From: an uncultured Ferrimonas sp.
Lineage (GTDB): Bacteria > Pseudomonadota > Gammaproteobacteria > Enterobacterales > Shewanellaceae
NCBI RefSeq assembly: GCF_947489035.1
Contig: NZ_CANLCI010000014.1
Span: 40,180-104,179, forward strand
Direction: 5' to 3'
Length of the DNA stretch: 64,000 nucleotides
The notes under the pieces: generated by a model
The model's database searches: none
Told to the model about the DNA's origin: nothing
Seen by the model: the letters and a program-made list of their open reading frames with translations, nothing else
Shown: positions 26,604 through 34,556 of the stretch, one piece after another
Position numbering within the stretch: position 1 is the stretch's first letter
Layout of the letters: each line of letters starts with the position of its first letter
Translations under genes and position numbers: made by a program

Positions 26604-27344
26604 ATGTGGTTAGGGGTAGTAACCCTTTTTCCCGAGATGTTTCGTGCTATCACAGACTTCGGGGTAACCGGTCGAGCCGTTAAAAACGGCATTCTTTCGG
26701 TGCAAACGTGGAATCCTCGTGATTTCACCCATGATAAACATCGCACAGTGGACGATCGCCCTTACGGTGGTGGCCCCGGCATGTTGATGATGGTGCAACC
26801 GTTGCGCGACGCCATCCACGCCGCCAAAGCGGCTGGTGGGGAAGGCACAAAGGTGATCTACTTATCCCCTCAGGGGCGTCGTATGACGCAAGCTGGGGTG
26901 GAGCAGTTGGCCACCAATGAGCGCATGGTGTTGGTGTGTGGTCGATACGAAGGTGTTGACGAACGCATCATCCAAGCGGAAGTGGATGAGGAGTGGTCCA
27001 TTGGTGACTACGTCTTAAGTGGCGGTGAACTGCCGGCGATGAACCTAATTGATGCGGTGTCCCGTTTGGTGCCCGGCGTCTTAGGCAAAGCGGCCTCGGC
27101 AGAGCAAGATTCGTTTTCGGACGGCTTGTTGGACTGTCCCCACTACACCCGACCAGAAATTCTGGAAGGGCAGCAAGTACCGGAAGTATTGCTTAGCGGC
27201 AATCATGAACTAGTTCGAAAGTGGCGCCTCAAGCAGTCCCTAGGACGCACTTGGGAGCGACGCCCAGAACTCTTAAATAACCTAGCTCTGACTGACGAGC
27301 AAGCTAAATTGCTTGCCGAGTTTGTAACCGAGAAAAACGGTTAA
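26604..27344 (+). CDS. trmD: tRNA (guanine37-N1)-methyltransferase
   Basis: TrmD makes m1G37 in tRNAs that read CNN codons, preventing +1 frameshifts. The 246-residue protein begins [20 protein letters not shown] and has the SPOUT knot signatures [22 protein letters not shown] and [16 protein letters not shown] longer open frame (from 26514) overlaps rimM and has no family match; AGGAG before ATG 26604 fixes the start. Confidence 0.98.
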   Translation: MWLGVVTLFPEMFRAITDFGVTGRAVKNGILSVQTWNPRDFTHDKHRTVDDRPYGGGPGMLMMVQPLRDAIHAAKAAGGEGTKVIYLSPQGRRMTQAGVEQLATNERMVLVCGRYEGVDERIIQAEVDEEWSIGDYVLSGGELPAMNLIDAVSRLVPGVLGKAASAEQDSFSDGLLDCPHYTRPEILEGQQVPEVLLSGNHELVRKWRLKQSLGRTWERRPELLNNLALTDEQAKLLAEFVTEKNG

Positions 27345-27381
27345 GCGTTAGAGTTTTCAGTATATCTAGGATGAGTATATT

Positions 27382-27729
27382 ATGAGCAATATCATCAAGC
27401 AGCTTGAACAAGAGCAGATGAAGAGCGACTTGCCAGCCTTTGGCCCTGGTGACACCGTCGTTGTTCAGGTACGTGTAACCGAAGGCGACAAGACTCGTCT
27501 GCAGGCTTTCGAAGGCGTTGTAATCGCCAAGCGTAACCGCGGTCTGCACTCTGCGTTCACTGTTCGTAAGATTTCCAATGGTGAAGGTGTTGAGCGTGCG
27601 TTCCAAGCACACTCTCCACTGGTAGAAAGCATCGCTGTTAAACGTCGCGGTCGCGTACGTCGTGCGAAACTGTACTACTTGCGTGAGCGCAGTGGTAAGT
27701 CTGCACGTATCCGTGAGCGTCTGAACTAA
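27382..27729 (+). CDS. rplS: 50S ribosomal protein L19
   Basis: L19 sits at the 30S-50S interface. The 115-residue protein contains the family blocks [27 protein letters not shown] and [16 protein letters not shown]. It is last in the rpsP operon, 37 bp after trmD, and is followed by a strong terminator. Confidence 0.98.
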   Translation: MSNIIKQLEQEQMKSDLPAFGPGDTVVVQVRVTEGDKTRLQAFEGVVIAKRNRGLHSAFTVRKISNGEGVERAFQAHSPLVESIAVKRRGRVRRAKLYYLRERSGKSARIRERLN

Positions 27730-27760
27730 GATCAGTTTCTGATCTGACGTTACAGTCTTA

Positions 27761-27792
27761 AACAGGCCCGCCATTTGGCGGGCCTGTTTTTG
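27761..27792 (+). terminator. rpsP-operon terminator
   Basis: AACAGGCCCGCC and GGCGGGCCTGTT pair perfectly around ATTT, followed by a T-run. Confidence 0.95.
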
Positions 27793-27931
27793 TTTCATTG
27801 ATGGATAAATTGTTTATTTCAACGCTTATTGGCTGATTTTGCAGTCAACGGGCTGTTTACATAAGTTGCTTGGCTTGGCACTCTGATTGCAGACCGTGAT
27901 ATTACGGCGTGATCTTAGATTCGAGGCAGTT

Positions 27932-29002
27932 ATGCAACAGGACCGCATTAACAATATCCACATCGACTCAGAACGAGTTCTTACTTCCCCTAGCCAGCTG
28001 AAAGCTCAGCTGCCGCTGTCCGACACTGCCCGTCACTATATTCTCGACGCTCGCCAAACGGTGAGTGACATTGTGCAAAAGCGCGATCCGCGTTTGCTGG
28101 TGATCACTGGCCCTTGTTCCATCCACGACATCGATGCCGCGAAAGAGTACGCGCTGAAGCTGAAAAAACTGCACGATGAACTGCAGGGCAGCTTCTACTT
28201 GGTGATGCGGGTCTACTTTGAAAAACCGCGTACCACCGTGGGGTGGAAAGGGCTGATCAACGATCCCGACATGAACGGCTCTTTTGATGTGGAGAAGGGC
28301 TTACGCCAAGCCCGTGAATTGCTGCTGTGGTTGGCCGAGTTAGGGTTGCCGGTGGCGACCGAAGCGCTGGATCCCATCAGCCCGCAATACTTGGGCGAGC
28401 TGTTTTGCTGGTCGGCCATTGGCGCTCGTACCACGGAATCGCAAACCCACCGCGAGATGGCGTCAGGCTTGTCGATGCCGGTGGGCTTTAAAAATGGCAC
28501 CGACGGCAAACTGGACGTGGCGATTAATGCGCTGCAGGCCGCGTCTCACAGTCACCGCTTTATGGGGATAAACAACGATGGTCAGGTGGCGCTGCTGACC
28601 ACCGGCGGCAACCCCGATGGCCACGTGATCCTGCGCGGTGGTAAGCAACCAAACTACGATTCAGTGAATGTGGCGTTAAGCGAACAAGCACTGCATAAAG
28701 CTGGGCTGAACGCCCGTTTGGTGGTGGACTGCAGCCACGGCAACTCCAGCAAAGATCACGCCCGTCAGCCCTTGGTGGCGCAAAATGTGTTCCATCAGAT
28801 TTTGGATGGCAACACCTCGATCATCGGCTTGATGCTGGAAAGCCACTTATTTGAAGGCAACCAAAGCGCCAACGGCGACAGCTTGCAATATGGGGTGTCG
28901 ATCACCGATGCCTGCATCGATTGGGACGCCACCGAGTCGTTACTGCGGGTTGGGGCCGAAGCCTTAGCGCCAACCTTGCCAACCCGATTTGCGGAGGCCT
29001 AA
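27932..29002 (+). CDS. aroF: 3-deoxy-7-phosphoheptulonate (DAHP) synthase, class I-alpha
   Basis: It condenses phosphoenolpyruvate and erythrose 4-phosphate, the first step of the shikimate pathway. The 356-residue protein matches the AroF/AroG/AroH family: [10 protein letters not shown] (about 53-62, metal-binding Cys), [46 protein letters not shown] and [12 protein letters not shown]. Coupling to tyrA (stop and start overlap by one base) points to the Tyr-sensitive AroF type, as in E. coli. GAGGCAG before ATG 27932 supports the start; an in-frame ATG at 27887 adds 15 unmatched residues. Confidence 0.93.
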   Translation: MQQDRINNIHIDSERVLTSPSQLKAQLPLSDTARHYILDARQTVSDIVQKRDPRLLVITGPCSIHDIDAAKEYALKLKKLHDELQGSFYLVMRVYFEKPRTTVGWKGLINDPDMNGSFDVEKGLRQARELLLWLAELGLPVATEALDPISPQYLGELFCWSAIGARTTESQTHREMASGLSMPVGFKNGTDGKLDVAINALQAASHSHRFMGINNDGQVALLTTGGNPDGHVILRGGKQPNYDSVNVALSEQALHKAGLNARLVVDCSHGNSSKDHARQPLVAQNVFHQILDGNTSIIGLMLESHLFEGNQSANGDSLQYGVSITDACIDWDATESLLRVGAEALAPTLPTRFAEA

Positions 29003-30138
29003 TGGCAGAGCCAAGCAGTACCGCGCTTGAAGCGTTGCGCGATCAAATCGACCAAGCGGATCAAGAGCTGTTGCAAGTGTTACGTCGTCGCCTCGATTTG
29101 GTGGCGCAAGTGGGCACCATTAAACACCAAGAAGGCTTGCCGATTTACGCTCCGAAGCGCGAAGCCACCATGCTGGCCAAGCGCCGCAGTGAAGCTGAAG
29201 CGATGGGGGTGTCGCCGCAACTGATTGAAGATCTGCTACGCAGAATGATGCGTGAATCCTATGTGTCCGAAAAGGACGTGGGCTTTAAGCGCATCAATCC
29301 GGAGCTGGGGCCGGTGGTGATCATCGGTGGCGGTGGCAAATTGGGGGGCTTATTTGCTCATCTGTTTGAGTTATCCGGTTACGAAGTGCGGATCTTTGAA
29401 CAGCAAGATTGGGGCAACGCCGACGCGATTTTAGCCGGAGCGGGGGTGGTGTTGGTGAGTGTACCTATCGACGTGACCGAACAAATCATTGCTCAGCTGC
29501 CTCCGCTGCCAAGCGATTGTTTGCTGGTGGATCTGACCTCCATCAAGCAAGCGCCCCTAGCGGCCATGTTAAAGGCGCACAGCGGCCCAGTGATGGGATT
29601 GCACCCAATGTTTGGCCCGGATGTGGCGAGCCTGGCGAAGCAAGTTGTGGTGGTGTGCCATGGCCGTGGTGCTGAAAAGTATCAGTGGTTGTTAGAGCAG
29701 ATCACCATTTGGGGGGCGCGCTTACACGAAGCCAGCGCCACCGAGCATGACCAAGCGATGCAGCTGGTGCAGGCGATGCGTCACTTCACCGCCTTTGTGT
29801 ATGGCATGCACCTCAAGCGTGAGCATGCAGACATCGAACAACTGCTGCAGTTTTCGTCGCCAATTTATCGCTTGGAGCTGGCGATGGTGGGGCGCCTGTT
29901 TGCCCAGGATGCCAGCCTCTATGCCGACATCATCTTTAGCCAGCCCGATTCGCTGGTGCGAGCACGGCACTACCTAGAGCGCTATCAACAAGCGTTGGAG
30001 ATGTTAGAAAGTGGCGATAAAGAGGGGTTTAACCGCACCTTTGCCAATGTGGCCAACTGGTTTGGTGATTTCGCTCAGCAGTTCCAGCACGAGAGTGCCA
30101 ACATGCTGATGATGGCCAACGACAGCCGCAGCGGTTAA
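29002..30138 (+). CDS. tyrA: Bifunctional chorismate mutase / prephenate dehydrogenase
   Basis: TyrA converts chorismate to prephenate and then, with NAD+, to 4-hydroxyphenylpyruvate for tyrosine. The 378-residue protein has an AroQ chorismate mutase domain (1-90; [20 protein letters not shown]), then the dehydrogenase with dinucleotide fold [22 protein letters not shown] (about 105-126) and the substrate-binding GLHPMFGPD (about 205-213). It is coupled to aroF by TAATG, with GGAGG upstream, and shares the frame opening at 28921 only by chance. Confidence 0.96.
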   Translation: MAEPSSTALEALRDQIDQADQELLQVLRRRLDLVAQVGTIKHQEGLPIYAPKREATMLAKRRSEAEAMGVSPQLIEDLLRRMMRESYVSEKDVGFKRINPELGPVVIIGGGGKLGGLFAHLFELSGYEVRIFEQQDWGNADAILAGAGVVLVSVPIDVTEQIIAQLPPLPSDCLLVDLTSIKQAPLAAMLKAHSGPVMGLHPMFGPDVASLAKQVVVVCHGRGAEKYQWLLEQITIWGARLHEASATEHDQAMQLVQAMRHFTAFVYGMHLKREHADIEQLLQFSSPIYRLELAMVGRLFAQDASLYADIIFSQPDSLVRARHYLERYQQALEMLESGDKEGFNRTFANVANWFGDFAQQFQHESANMLMMANDSRSG

Positions 30139-30213
30139 TTCCGCGTCTTTATTGCTGCCGTTACCGTGATTAATGCCGTTCAGTCTGGGCGTCAGCACGC
30201 TTCGCGGTAATGA

Positions 30214-30243
30214 AAAAAACGGCCACCGATTGGTGGCCGTTTG
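30214..30243. terminator. Bidirectional terminator between tyrA and pheA
   Basis: AAACGGCCACC and GGTGGCCGTTT pair perfectly around GATT, with an A-run on one side. It lies between the convergent tyrA and pheA genes. Confidence 0.85.
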
Positions 30244-30269
30244 TGATGGTGCGGCAGGTGCGGCTGGGG

Positions 30270-32126
30270 TTATTCGGCGTAGAGCGCTTTCATGAATTCA
30301 CCGTAGTCGCGTTCGCTGAACTGCTGTTCACCCAGCTGGATCAGCACCCCGGACACGCCCATTGCTTGCGCGGCTTGCGCCAGCTGCGCTTGGGTGTGGG
30401 CGTCGTCTTCGGCTCGGCCTGGTTCAATCACAATCGGCAGATGAGTGAGCTGACGCAGTTTGGCGATTTGGTGCAGATCCACCCCCTCTTGATGGCGCTC
30501 TGCCAGTAGCATTACCTGTTGATTCCCCGCTTGCAGGATCTGCTCGGCGGCGGCCAACCATTGCTGGATGCTGGTGCCGTAGCCTTGGGTTAGCAACACC
30601 GGCCGTGCTTGGCTGCCCAGGGCATGCAGCAGCGTTTGGTTGTGCATCTGAGCCGCTGCAACCACCAGCAGCTGCACATGGGTGCCCAGTTGAGGCAGCT
30701 GGCTGACTTGGTTAATGCGCTGCGCCACAGGCAAGCTTTGGCTGGCTTCTGGGTGTTCGCTCAGCAGCAGGTGGCCGCCTTGTTCTTTGATCAGCCGTTC
30801 CGCTTGAGCAACGGCTTGGTTGCAGTGGGCTATGACCTGCAAGCTACCGTGACCAAATTGGCTGGAGCCGATGCGGATCTGACTGTCGGCATGTTTATGC
30901 TGGCGGCTGTACAGCGGCGCTTGCTGCTGATCGCTGGGCGCAGGATTAACGCGGGGATCGTCTGCCAGCTGTTCGGCGCTGAGCTCGGTTGGCAATATGG
31001 TGTCGCTGGGGTAGCAACCAAGCACCTTGATGAAACGGGTGATTTTGGTGAGTTGTCGCAGCGCTTGGCGCATCGGCTCGGCGTCTTGGTTGGCGGCGAT
31101 GTCGAGGTAAAACATCTCTTCCCACGGATTGCCATGGATCGGCCGTGATGCCAGCTTGGTCATGGTTAACCCGTGCTGTTTGAGTACCAGCAACGCTTCC
31201 ACCAAGGCACCCGCTTGCTGACTGGTGGCCATCAATAAAGTGGTTTTGGCGGGCACTTGCAGTGGCACGGTAACGGGTTTGCGTGCCACCACAATAAAGC
31301 GGCTTTCGTTGCGATCTTGATTGGCCAAGCCCTGTTCAACGGCATTGAGACCGTAGAAACTGCCGCCCCGGGCGCTGCCAATGGCGGCGGCATTGGGCTG
31401 CTGGCTGGCGCGAGCCATCGCTTCGGCGCTGCTGGCACAATATTGCTGATCCCAGTCTTTGCTGGCGAGATAGCCACTGCACTGGGCATGCACCTGGGGG
31501 TGAGCAAACACGGTGCGAACCTGATCAGACTGGCCGCCATCGGGCAGTAACAAGCAATGAGCGATGGTTTCGGTGGTTTCCCCCACCAAGGACAGGTTGG
31601 TGCTTTGCAGCAGATCGAACACTTCATTGATGGCACCGGAAGAGGTGTTCTCTACCGGTAATATTCCATAATCCGCTTGGCCATCTTCCACTGCCGCGAT
31701 GATCTCATCGAAGCTGGATAGGCCCATTTCGATCAGTTGCCGATCGCGGCGTTCAAAGTAGTGATAGGCGGCGATGTGACTGTAAGAACCTTTTGCCCCT
31801 AGGTAGGCCACTTTCACGGATTCGGGTTGTTCGGGGTTGATGCGTTCTTGGAACCAAGCTTGTTGCCGCAATACGGAATCTTCGATGATGGCGTGGAACA
31901 GCCGTGATACGTATTGGCCATCCAGCCCTAAGGCGCGGCCTTGCTGCACTAAGCGGCCTAACAAGGCACTTTCTCGGTCGGGATCGCGCACGGGGCTGAT
32001 GGCATCGGCCTTGGTTTGCGCTACTTGTAAGCTCAGTTCACGCCGCTGTGCCAGCAACTGCAATAGCTGTTGATCCAAGGCGGTGATCTGCGCGCGGATC
32101 GGCTCTAATGGGTTGGAATGCTGCAT
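30270..32126 (-). CDS. pheA: Chorismate mutase / prephenate dehydratase with extra DAHP-synthase-like domain
   Basis: PheA makes phenylpyruvate from chorismate. At 618 residues it is far longer than E. coli PheA (386). The order is: AroQ chorismate mutase (1-90), prephenate dehydratase (105-285; YLGAKGSYSHIAAY, LPVENTSSGAI, ESRFIVV), ACT domain (297-375; GALVEALL, ASRPIHGNPWEEMFYLD), then about 210 extra residues (405-618). The extra part reads as a degenerate type I-beta DAHP synthase: VIAHCNQAVAQAE where active enzymes have GPCSVE, GTSIQQWLAAAEQILQAGNQQVMLLAER where they have a CER motif, and VIEPGR where they have DPSH. Metal ligands are lost, so a regulatory role is likely (inference). 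GGAG precedes ATG 32126. A terminator hairpin lies in the leader. Confidence 0.9.
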   Translation of the reverse strand: MQHSNPLEPIRAQITALDQQLLQLLAQRRELSLQVAQTKADAISPVRDPDRESALLGRLVQQGRALGLDGQYVSRLFHAIIEDSVLRQQAWFQERINPEQPESVKVAYLGAKGSYSHIAAYHYFERRDRQLIEMGLSSFDEIIAAVEDGQADYGILPVENTSSGAINEVFDLLQSTNLSLVGETTETIAHCLLLPDGGQSDQVRTVFAHPQVHAQCSGYLASKDWDQQYCASSAEAMARASQQPNAAAIGSARGGSFYGLNAVEQGLANQDRNESRFIVVARKPVTVPLQVPAKTTLLMATSQQAGALVEALLVLKQHGLTMTKLASRPIHGNPWEEMFYLDIAANQDAEPMRQALRQLTKITRFIKVLGCYPSDTILPTELSAEQLADDPRVNPAPSDQQQAPLYSRQHKHADSQIRIGSSQFGHGSLQVIAHCNQAVAQAERLIKEQGGHLLLSEHPEASQSLPVAQRINQVSQLPQLGTHVQLLVVAAAQMHNQTLLHALGSQARPVLLTQGYGTSIQQWLAAAEQILQAGNQQVMLLAERHQEGVDLHQIAKLRQLTHLPIVIEPGRAEDDAHTQAQLAQAAQAMGVSGVLIQLGEQQFSERDYGEFMKALYAE

Positions 32127-32140
32127 CGACGCTCCGTTAC

Positions 32141-32168
32141 AAAAAAGCCTCCCGGTTGGGAGGCTTTC
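32141..32168 (-). terminator. Leader terminator upstream of pheA (candidate attenuator)
   Basis: On the minus strand AGCCTCCC and GGGAGGCT pair perfectly around AACC and are followed by T6. It ends 15 bases before the pheA start codon, so it lies inside the pheA leader. Confidence 0.85.
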
Positions 32169-32183
32169 GATGATGAGTTGGGC

Positions 32184-32258
32184 TTACGCCACGCCATCGC
32201 CTCCGAGAGTTCGGATCAGCATAAAGCGGCTAAATCGGCGTGGTTGGGTAAGTTGCAT
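32184..32258 (-). CDS. Possible pheA leader peptide
   Basis: A 24-codon frame between the promoter and the leader terminator; peptide MQLTQPRRFSRFMLIRTLGG followed by DGVA. It contains only two Phe codons (9 and 12), against seven in E. coli pheL, and no Shine-Dalgarno sequence is seen because the predicted transcription start lies within a few bases of the ATG. In its favour, the Phe codons fall just after CCACGCC, which can pair with GGCGTGG at its end, and GGAGGC inside it can pair with the GCCTCC arm of the terminator, the arrangement of a ribosome-controlled attenuator. Low certainty. Confidence 0.3.
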   Translation of the reverse strand: MQLTQPRRFSRFMLIRTLGGDGVA

Positions 32259-32265
32259 ACTAGGC

Positions 32266-32294
32266 AAAGTATTATTGCGTTGGCTTGCTGTCAA
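32266..32294 (-). promoter_or_regulatory. pheA promoter
   Basis: On the minus strand TTGACA (32294-32289), a 17-bp spacer and TACTTT (32271-32266). An overlapping TAATAC (32274-32269) could also serve as -10 element. It sits directly after the raiA terminator. Confidence 0.65.
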
Positions 32295-32298
32295 GATG

Positions 32299-32325
32299 TA
32301 AAAACACCCGCCGCAGCGGGTGTTT
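32299..32325 (-). terminator. raiA terminator
   Basis: AAACACCCGC and GCGGGTGTTT pair perfectly around a four-base loop, followed by T-run TTTTTA on the minus strand. Confidence 0.9.
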
Positions 32326-32345
32326 ATGACTAACGAGTCTGAGGC

Positions 32346-32678
32346 TTATTCGACGATGTCGGCTTCCATTACCGCGGCGGTACGATCGTGGCGGCGGCTG
32401 GTTTCTTTATCAATCTGCTTATTCACTTGGCGCTCTAGGCGCTGCCCCAACTGTGTGATGGCGGTGTACAGATCCTCGCTATGTGCTTTGGCAAACAGAT
32501 GGCCAACACTGCTGTTGGTGGTCGCTTCTACGTGGAACTCTTGCCCTTCCTGAGTAATGATAATGTGCGGCCCAATAAGGTCGATGTCGTGACGTGCTAA
32601 TTTGTCGAAACAAGCGTCGATACGCTCTTTCATGGTTTCGGTTACAGCGACAGCTTTACTGGTGATCTCAATACGCAT
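32346..32678 (-). CDS. raiA: Ribosome-associated inhibitor A (hibernation factor)
   Basis: RaiA (YfiA/pY) binds the 30S decoding region and holds 70S ribosomes inactive in cold or stationary phase. The 110-residue protein begins MRIEITSKAVAVTETMKERI and carries LIGPHIIITQEGQEFHVEA and DLYTAITQLGQRLERQVNK, very like E. coli RaiA. AGGAG seven bases before ATG 32678 fixes the start; the longer frame to 32744 is unsupported. The raiA-pheA order is the same as in E. coli. Confidence 0.93.
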   Translation of the reverse strand: MRIEITSKAVAVTETMKERIDACFDKLARHDIDLIGPHIIITQEGQEFHVEATTNSSVGHLFAKAHSEDLYTAITQLGQRLERQVNKQIDKETSRRHDRTAAVMEADIVE

Positions 32679-32904
32679 ACTGTGTCTCCTTCGCGACCTT
32701 TCTGTTTTCTTCAACTCCAGACTAACGCCGTAAGGCACCGACAAAAAGTGATTCTTGTCACATTACAGTGCGGTTGGACGATTAAACAACGAACAGTGAG
32801 TGATGGCGTATAAATGCGGTGTTTGGTCTTGATATTCGTTCATTTTCAGCTGATATTGGATGGGATAACCGCGGCAGTATTGACACCATTTAGGGAGAAA
32901 TCGA

Positions 32905-33546
32905 GTGTCTATTCGCGTTTGGGATCCGGTTGTGCGGATCTGTCATTGGGGCATGTCTGTGCTCTTACCCCTGTGCTGGTTCAGCGCCGAACAAGGCGAG
33001 ATGGAGTGGCACCAAACCTTTGCTTATCTCTTGGCTGCGCTGCTGTTAACCCGACTTTGTTGGGCATTGGTGGGCAGCGAAACCGCCCGATTTACTCATT
33101 TTGTTCGGTCTCCGGTGCAGGTCTTTCGCTATCTGCGCCACTGGCGCACCCCGCGCCAAGCGCACCTGGGTCATAACCCTGCCGGCGGCTACATGGTGCT
33201 GTTGTTGTGGGGGTTGTTGTTGTTGCAATGGGGCAGCGGTCTCTTCAGCAGTGATGACATCCTGACCGAAGGCCCTCTGTTTGCCAGCGTCAGCGGTGCC
33301 GTATCTTCGGCACTGACTTGGTGGCACCATCTTGGTTTTAACCTCCTGCTCGGGGCCATTTCGCTGCATCTGCTGGCGATATTGCTGTACCGCTGGCGCG
33401 GGGTGGCCTTAGTGCCAGCGATGTTGCATGGCAAGCGAGAGCTGGCCACGGCACAGCCGCACCAAGCCTCGTTATGGCTGGCGTTTGGGCTGTTGCTGGG
33501 GTGGTTGCTGGGGTTTGGCTATTGGTTGATTTGGCCGCTGTGGTAG
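32905..33546 (+). CDS. Cytochrome b561-type membrane protein
   Basis: A 213-residue four-helix b-type cytochrome. Candidate haem ligands are H14 (RICHWGM), H36 (EWHQTF), H141/H142 (TWWHHLGF) and H155 (SLHLLAI). It resembles the b561/hydrogenase-cytochrome-b group that pairs with small c-type cytochromes. It starts with GTG after AGGGAGAA. The convergent neighbour encodes cytochrome c', a common pairing in Shewanella-like genomes, which suggests the two exchange electrons at the inner membrane (inference). Confidence 0.88.
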   Translation: MSIRVWDPVVRICHWGMSVLLPLCWFSAEQGEMEWHQTFAYLLAALLLTRLCWALVGSETARFTHFVRSPVQVFRYLRHWRTPRQAHLGHNPAGGYMVLLLWGLLLLQWGSGLFSSDDILTEGPLFASVSGAVSSALTWWHHLGFNLLLGAISLHLLAILLYRWRGVALVPAMLHGKRELATAQPHQASLWLAFGLLLGWLLGFGYWLIWPLW

Positions 33547-33566
33547 ATGCCTTGCGGTAATCAATA

Positions 33567-33589
33567 AAGGGCCTTAGAACAAGGCCCTT
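33567..33589. terminator. Terminator between cytochrome genes
   Basis: AAGGGCCTT and AAGGCCCTT pair perfectly around AGAAC between two convergent genes. No long T-run follows. Confidence 0.6.
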
Positions 33590-33599
33590 GGTATGACGG

Positions 33600-34052
33600 T
33601 TATTCCGCCTTGAATTGGTCGTGGCACCCTTTGCAGTTTTTGCCAACGGCCCCAAACGCTTTGCCTAAGGCTTTGAGATCATCCTCTTTACTGGCAACCG
33701 CCAATGCGGTGGTTGCTTGCTGAAATTTGTTGGCGATGGCGTCAAACTCGCTGCGATGGGTCCAGATCTCCGGCAGGGCATCGGTGCTGCCATCGTCGGC
33801 GCCGCGCACATGAAAGCCGTTAAATGGAATGGGAGCCAGTAAGGCTAAATGCTGGGCTCGTTCGATAAACACCTGTTTATCCATCGGCTTCTTCTTCTTT
33901 AGCATGGCCGCCATGTCGGCGAAATTCTCTTTGATCAAACCAAATGCGGCTTGACGGTATTCGATGGCGTCTTGGCCATCGTCAAACGCGCCTTTGGCCT
34001 GTGCGCCGCTGATGCACAGCATCAGTACGCTTGCTACTGCCCACGATTTCAT
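33600..34052 (-). CDS. Cytochrome c' (periplasmic)
   Basis: A 150-residue exported cytochrome with signal peptide MKSWAVASVLMLCISGAQA-K. The single haem site is CKGCH at 140-144, close to the C-terminus, and the rest is helical, which is the layout of class II cytochromes c (c'). Known members bind NO or CO or act as electron carriers. It converges with the b561-type gene. Confidence 0.92.
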   Translation of the reverse strand: MKSWAVASVLMLCISGAQAKGAFDDGQDAIEYRQAAFGLIKENFADMAAMLKKKKPMDKQVFIERAQHLALLAPIPFNGFHVRGADDGSTDALPEIWTHRSEFDAIANKFQQATTALAVASKEDDLKALGKAFGAVGKNCKGCHDQFKAE

Positions 34053-34203
34053 AGTGTTGTTCCCTGTAATGAATACTCAGATCTGCGCCATTGCTCAGCG
34101 CGATGTTGCGCTCAGATATTAACGTTGTTGCGACAATGAAAACCAGCGCCATTTTTGTGTGATTAGTCTCTCATTTCAGTTTGTTGTGGTTGTTTGTCGA
34201 AGA

Positions 34204-34233
34204 CTGTAATGCTGTACTGGCTCAGCATTACAG
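34204..34233 (+). promoter_or_regulatory. Inverted repeat upstream of trpR
   Basis: CTGTAATGCTG and CAGCATTACAG are perfect 11-base inverted repeats separated by eight bases (TACTGGCT), ending 15 bp before the trpR start. It could be an operator or an mRNA hairpin close to the ribosome-binding site. It does not match the core trp operator (ACTAGT), although GTACTGG in it recalls one half-site. Confidence 0.5.
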
Positions 34234-34248
34234 CGATGGAGCAACGCA

Positions 34249-34530
34249 ATGACAGAACAACGATGGCAAGACGTCTTACAACTGCTTGGTCAGCAGAAAG
34301 CGACGGATCAGCTCGATCAAGTGTTGGGGCTGCTGCTGAGCCACGATGAACGCCAATCCTTAGGCGGCCGACTGGCGGTGATCCGTGCTTTGCTGGATGG
34401 CGAGCTGAGCCAACGGCAGATCTCGGCGCAGTTGGAAGTGAGCATTGCCACCATTACCCGCGCATCAAACAACCTAAAAACCATGACTGACGCGGAGCGA
34501 GATGAACTTGCTGCGCGGCTACAACGCTAA
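34249..34530 (+). CDS. trpR: Trp operon repressor
   Basis: TrpR is a tryptophan-activated repressor. The 93-residue protein is slightly shorter than E. coli TrpR (108). It retains the helical core LGLLLSHDERQSLGGRLAVIRALL (about 25-48) and the helix-turn-helix LSQRQISAQLEVSIATITRASNNLK (about 53-77). It stands 26 bp before the Mtr/TyrP-type transporter gene in the same direction, so it may be cotranscribed with, and regulate, aromatic amino-acid uptake. Confidence 0.93.
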   Translation: MTEQRWQDVLQLLGQQKATDQLDQVLGLLLSHDERQSLGGRLAVIRALLDGELSQRQISAQLEVSIATITRASNNLKTMTDAERDELAARLQR

Positions 34531-34556
34531 AATATTTATCAAGTCGGAGTGACGTA

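Noticed and set aside
27793..27931. TyrR box ahead of aroF-tyrA
   Set aside because: A TTTACA half-site is present at about 27855, but the partner half TGTAAA is not at the right spacing.
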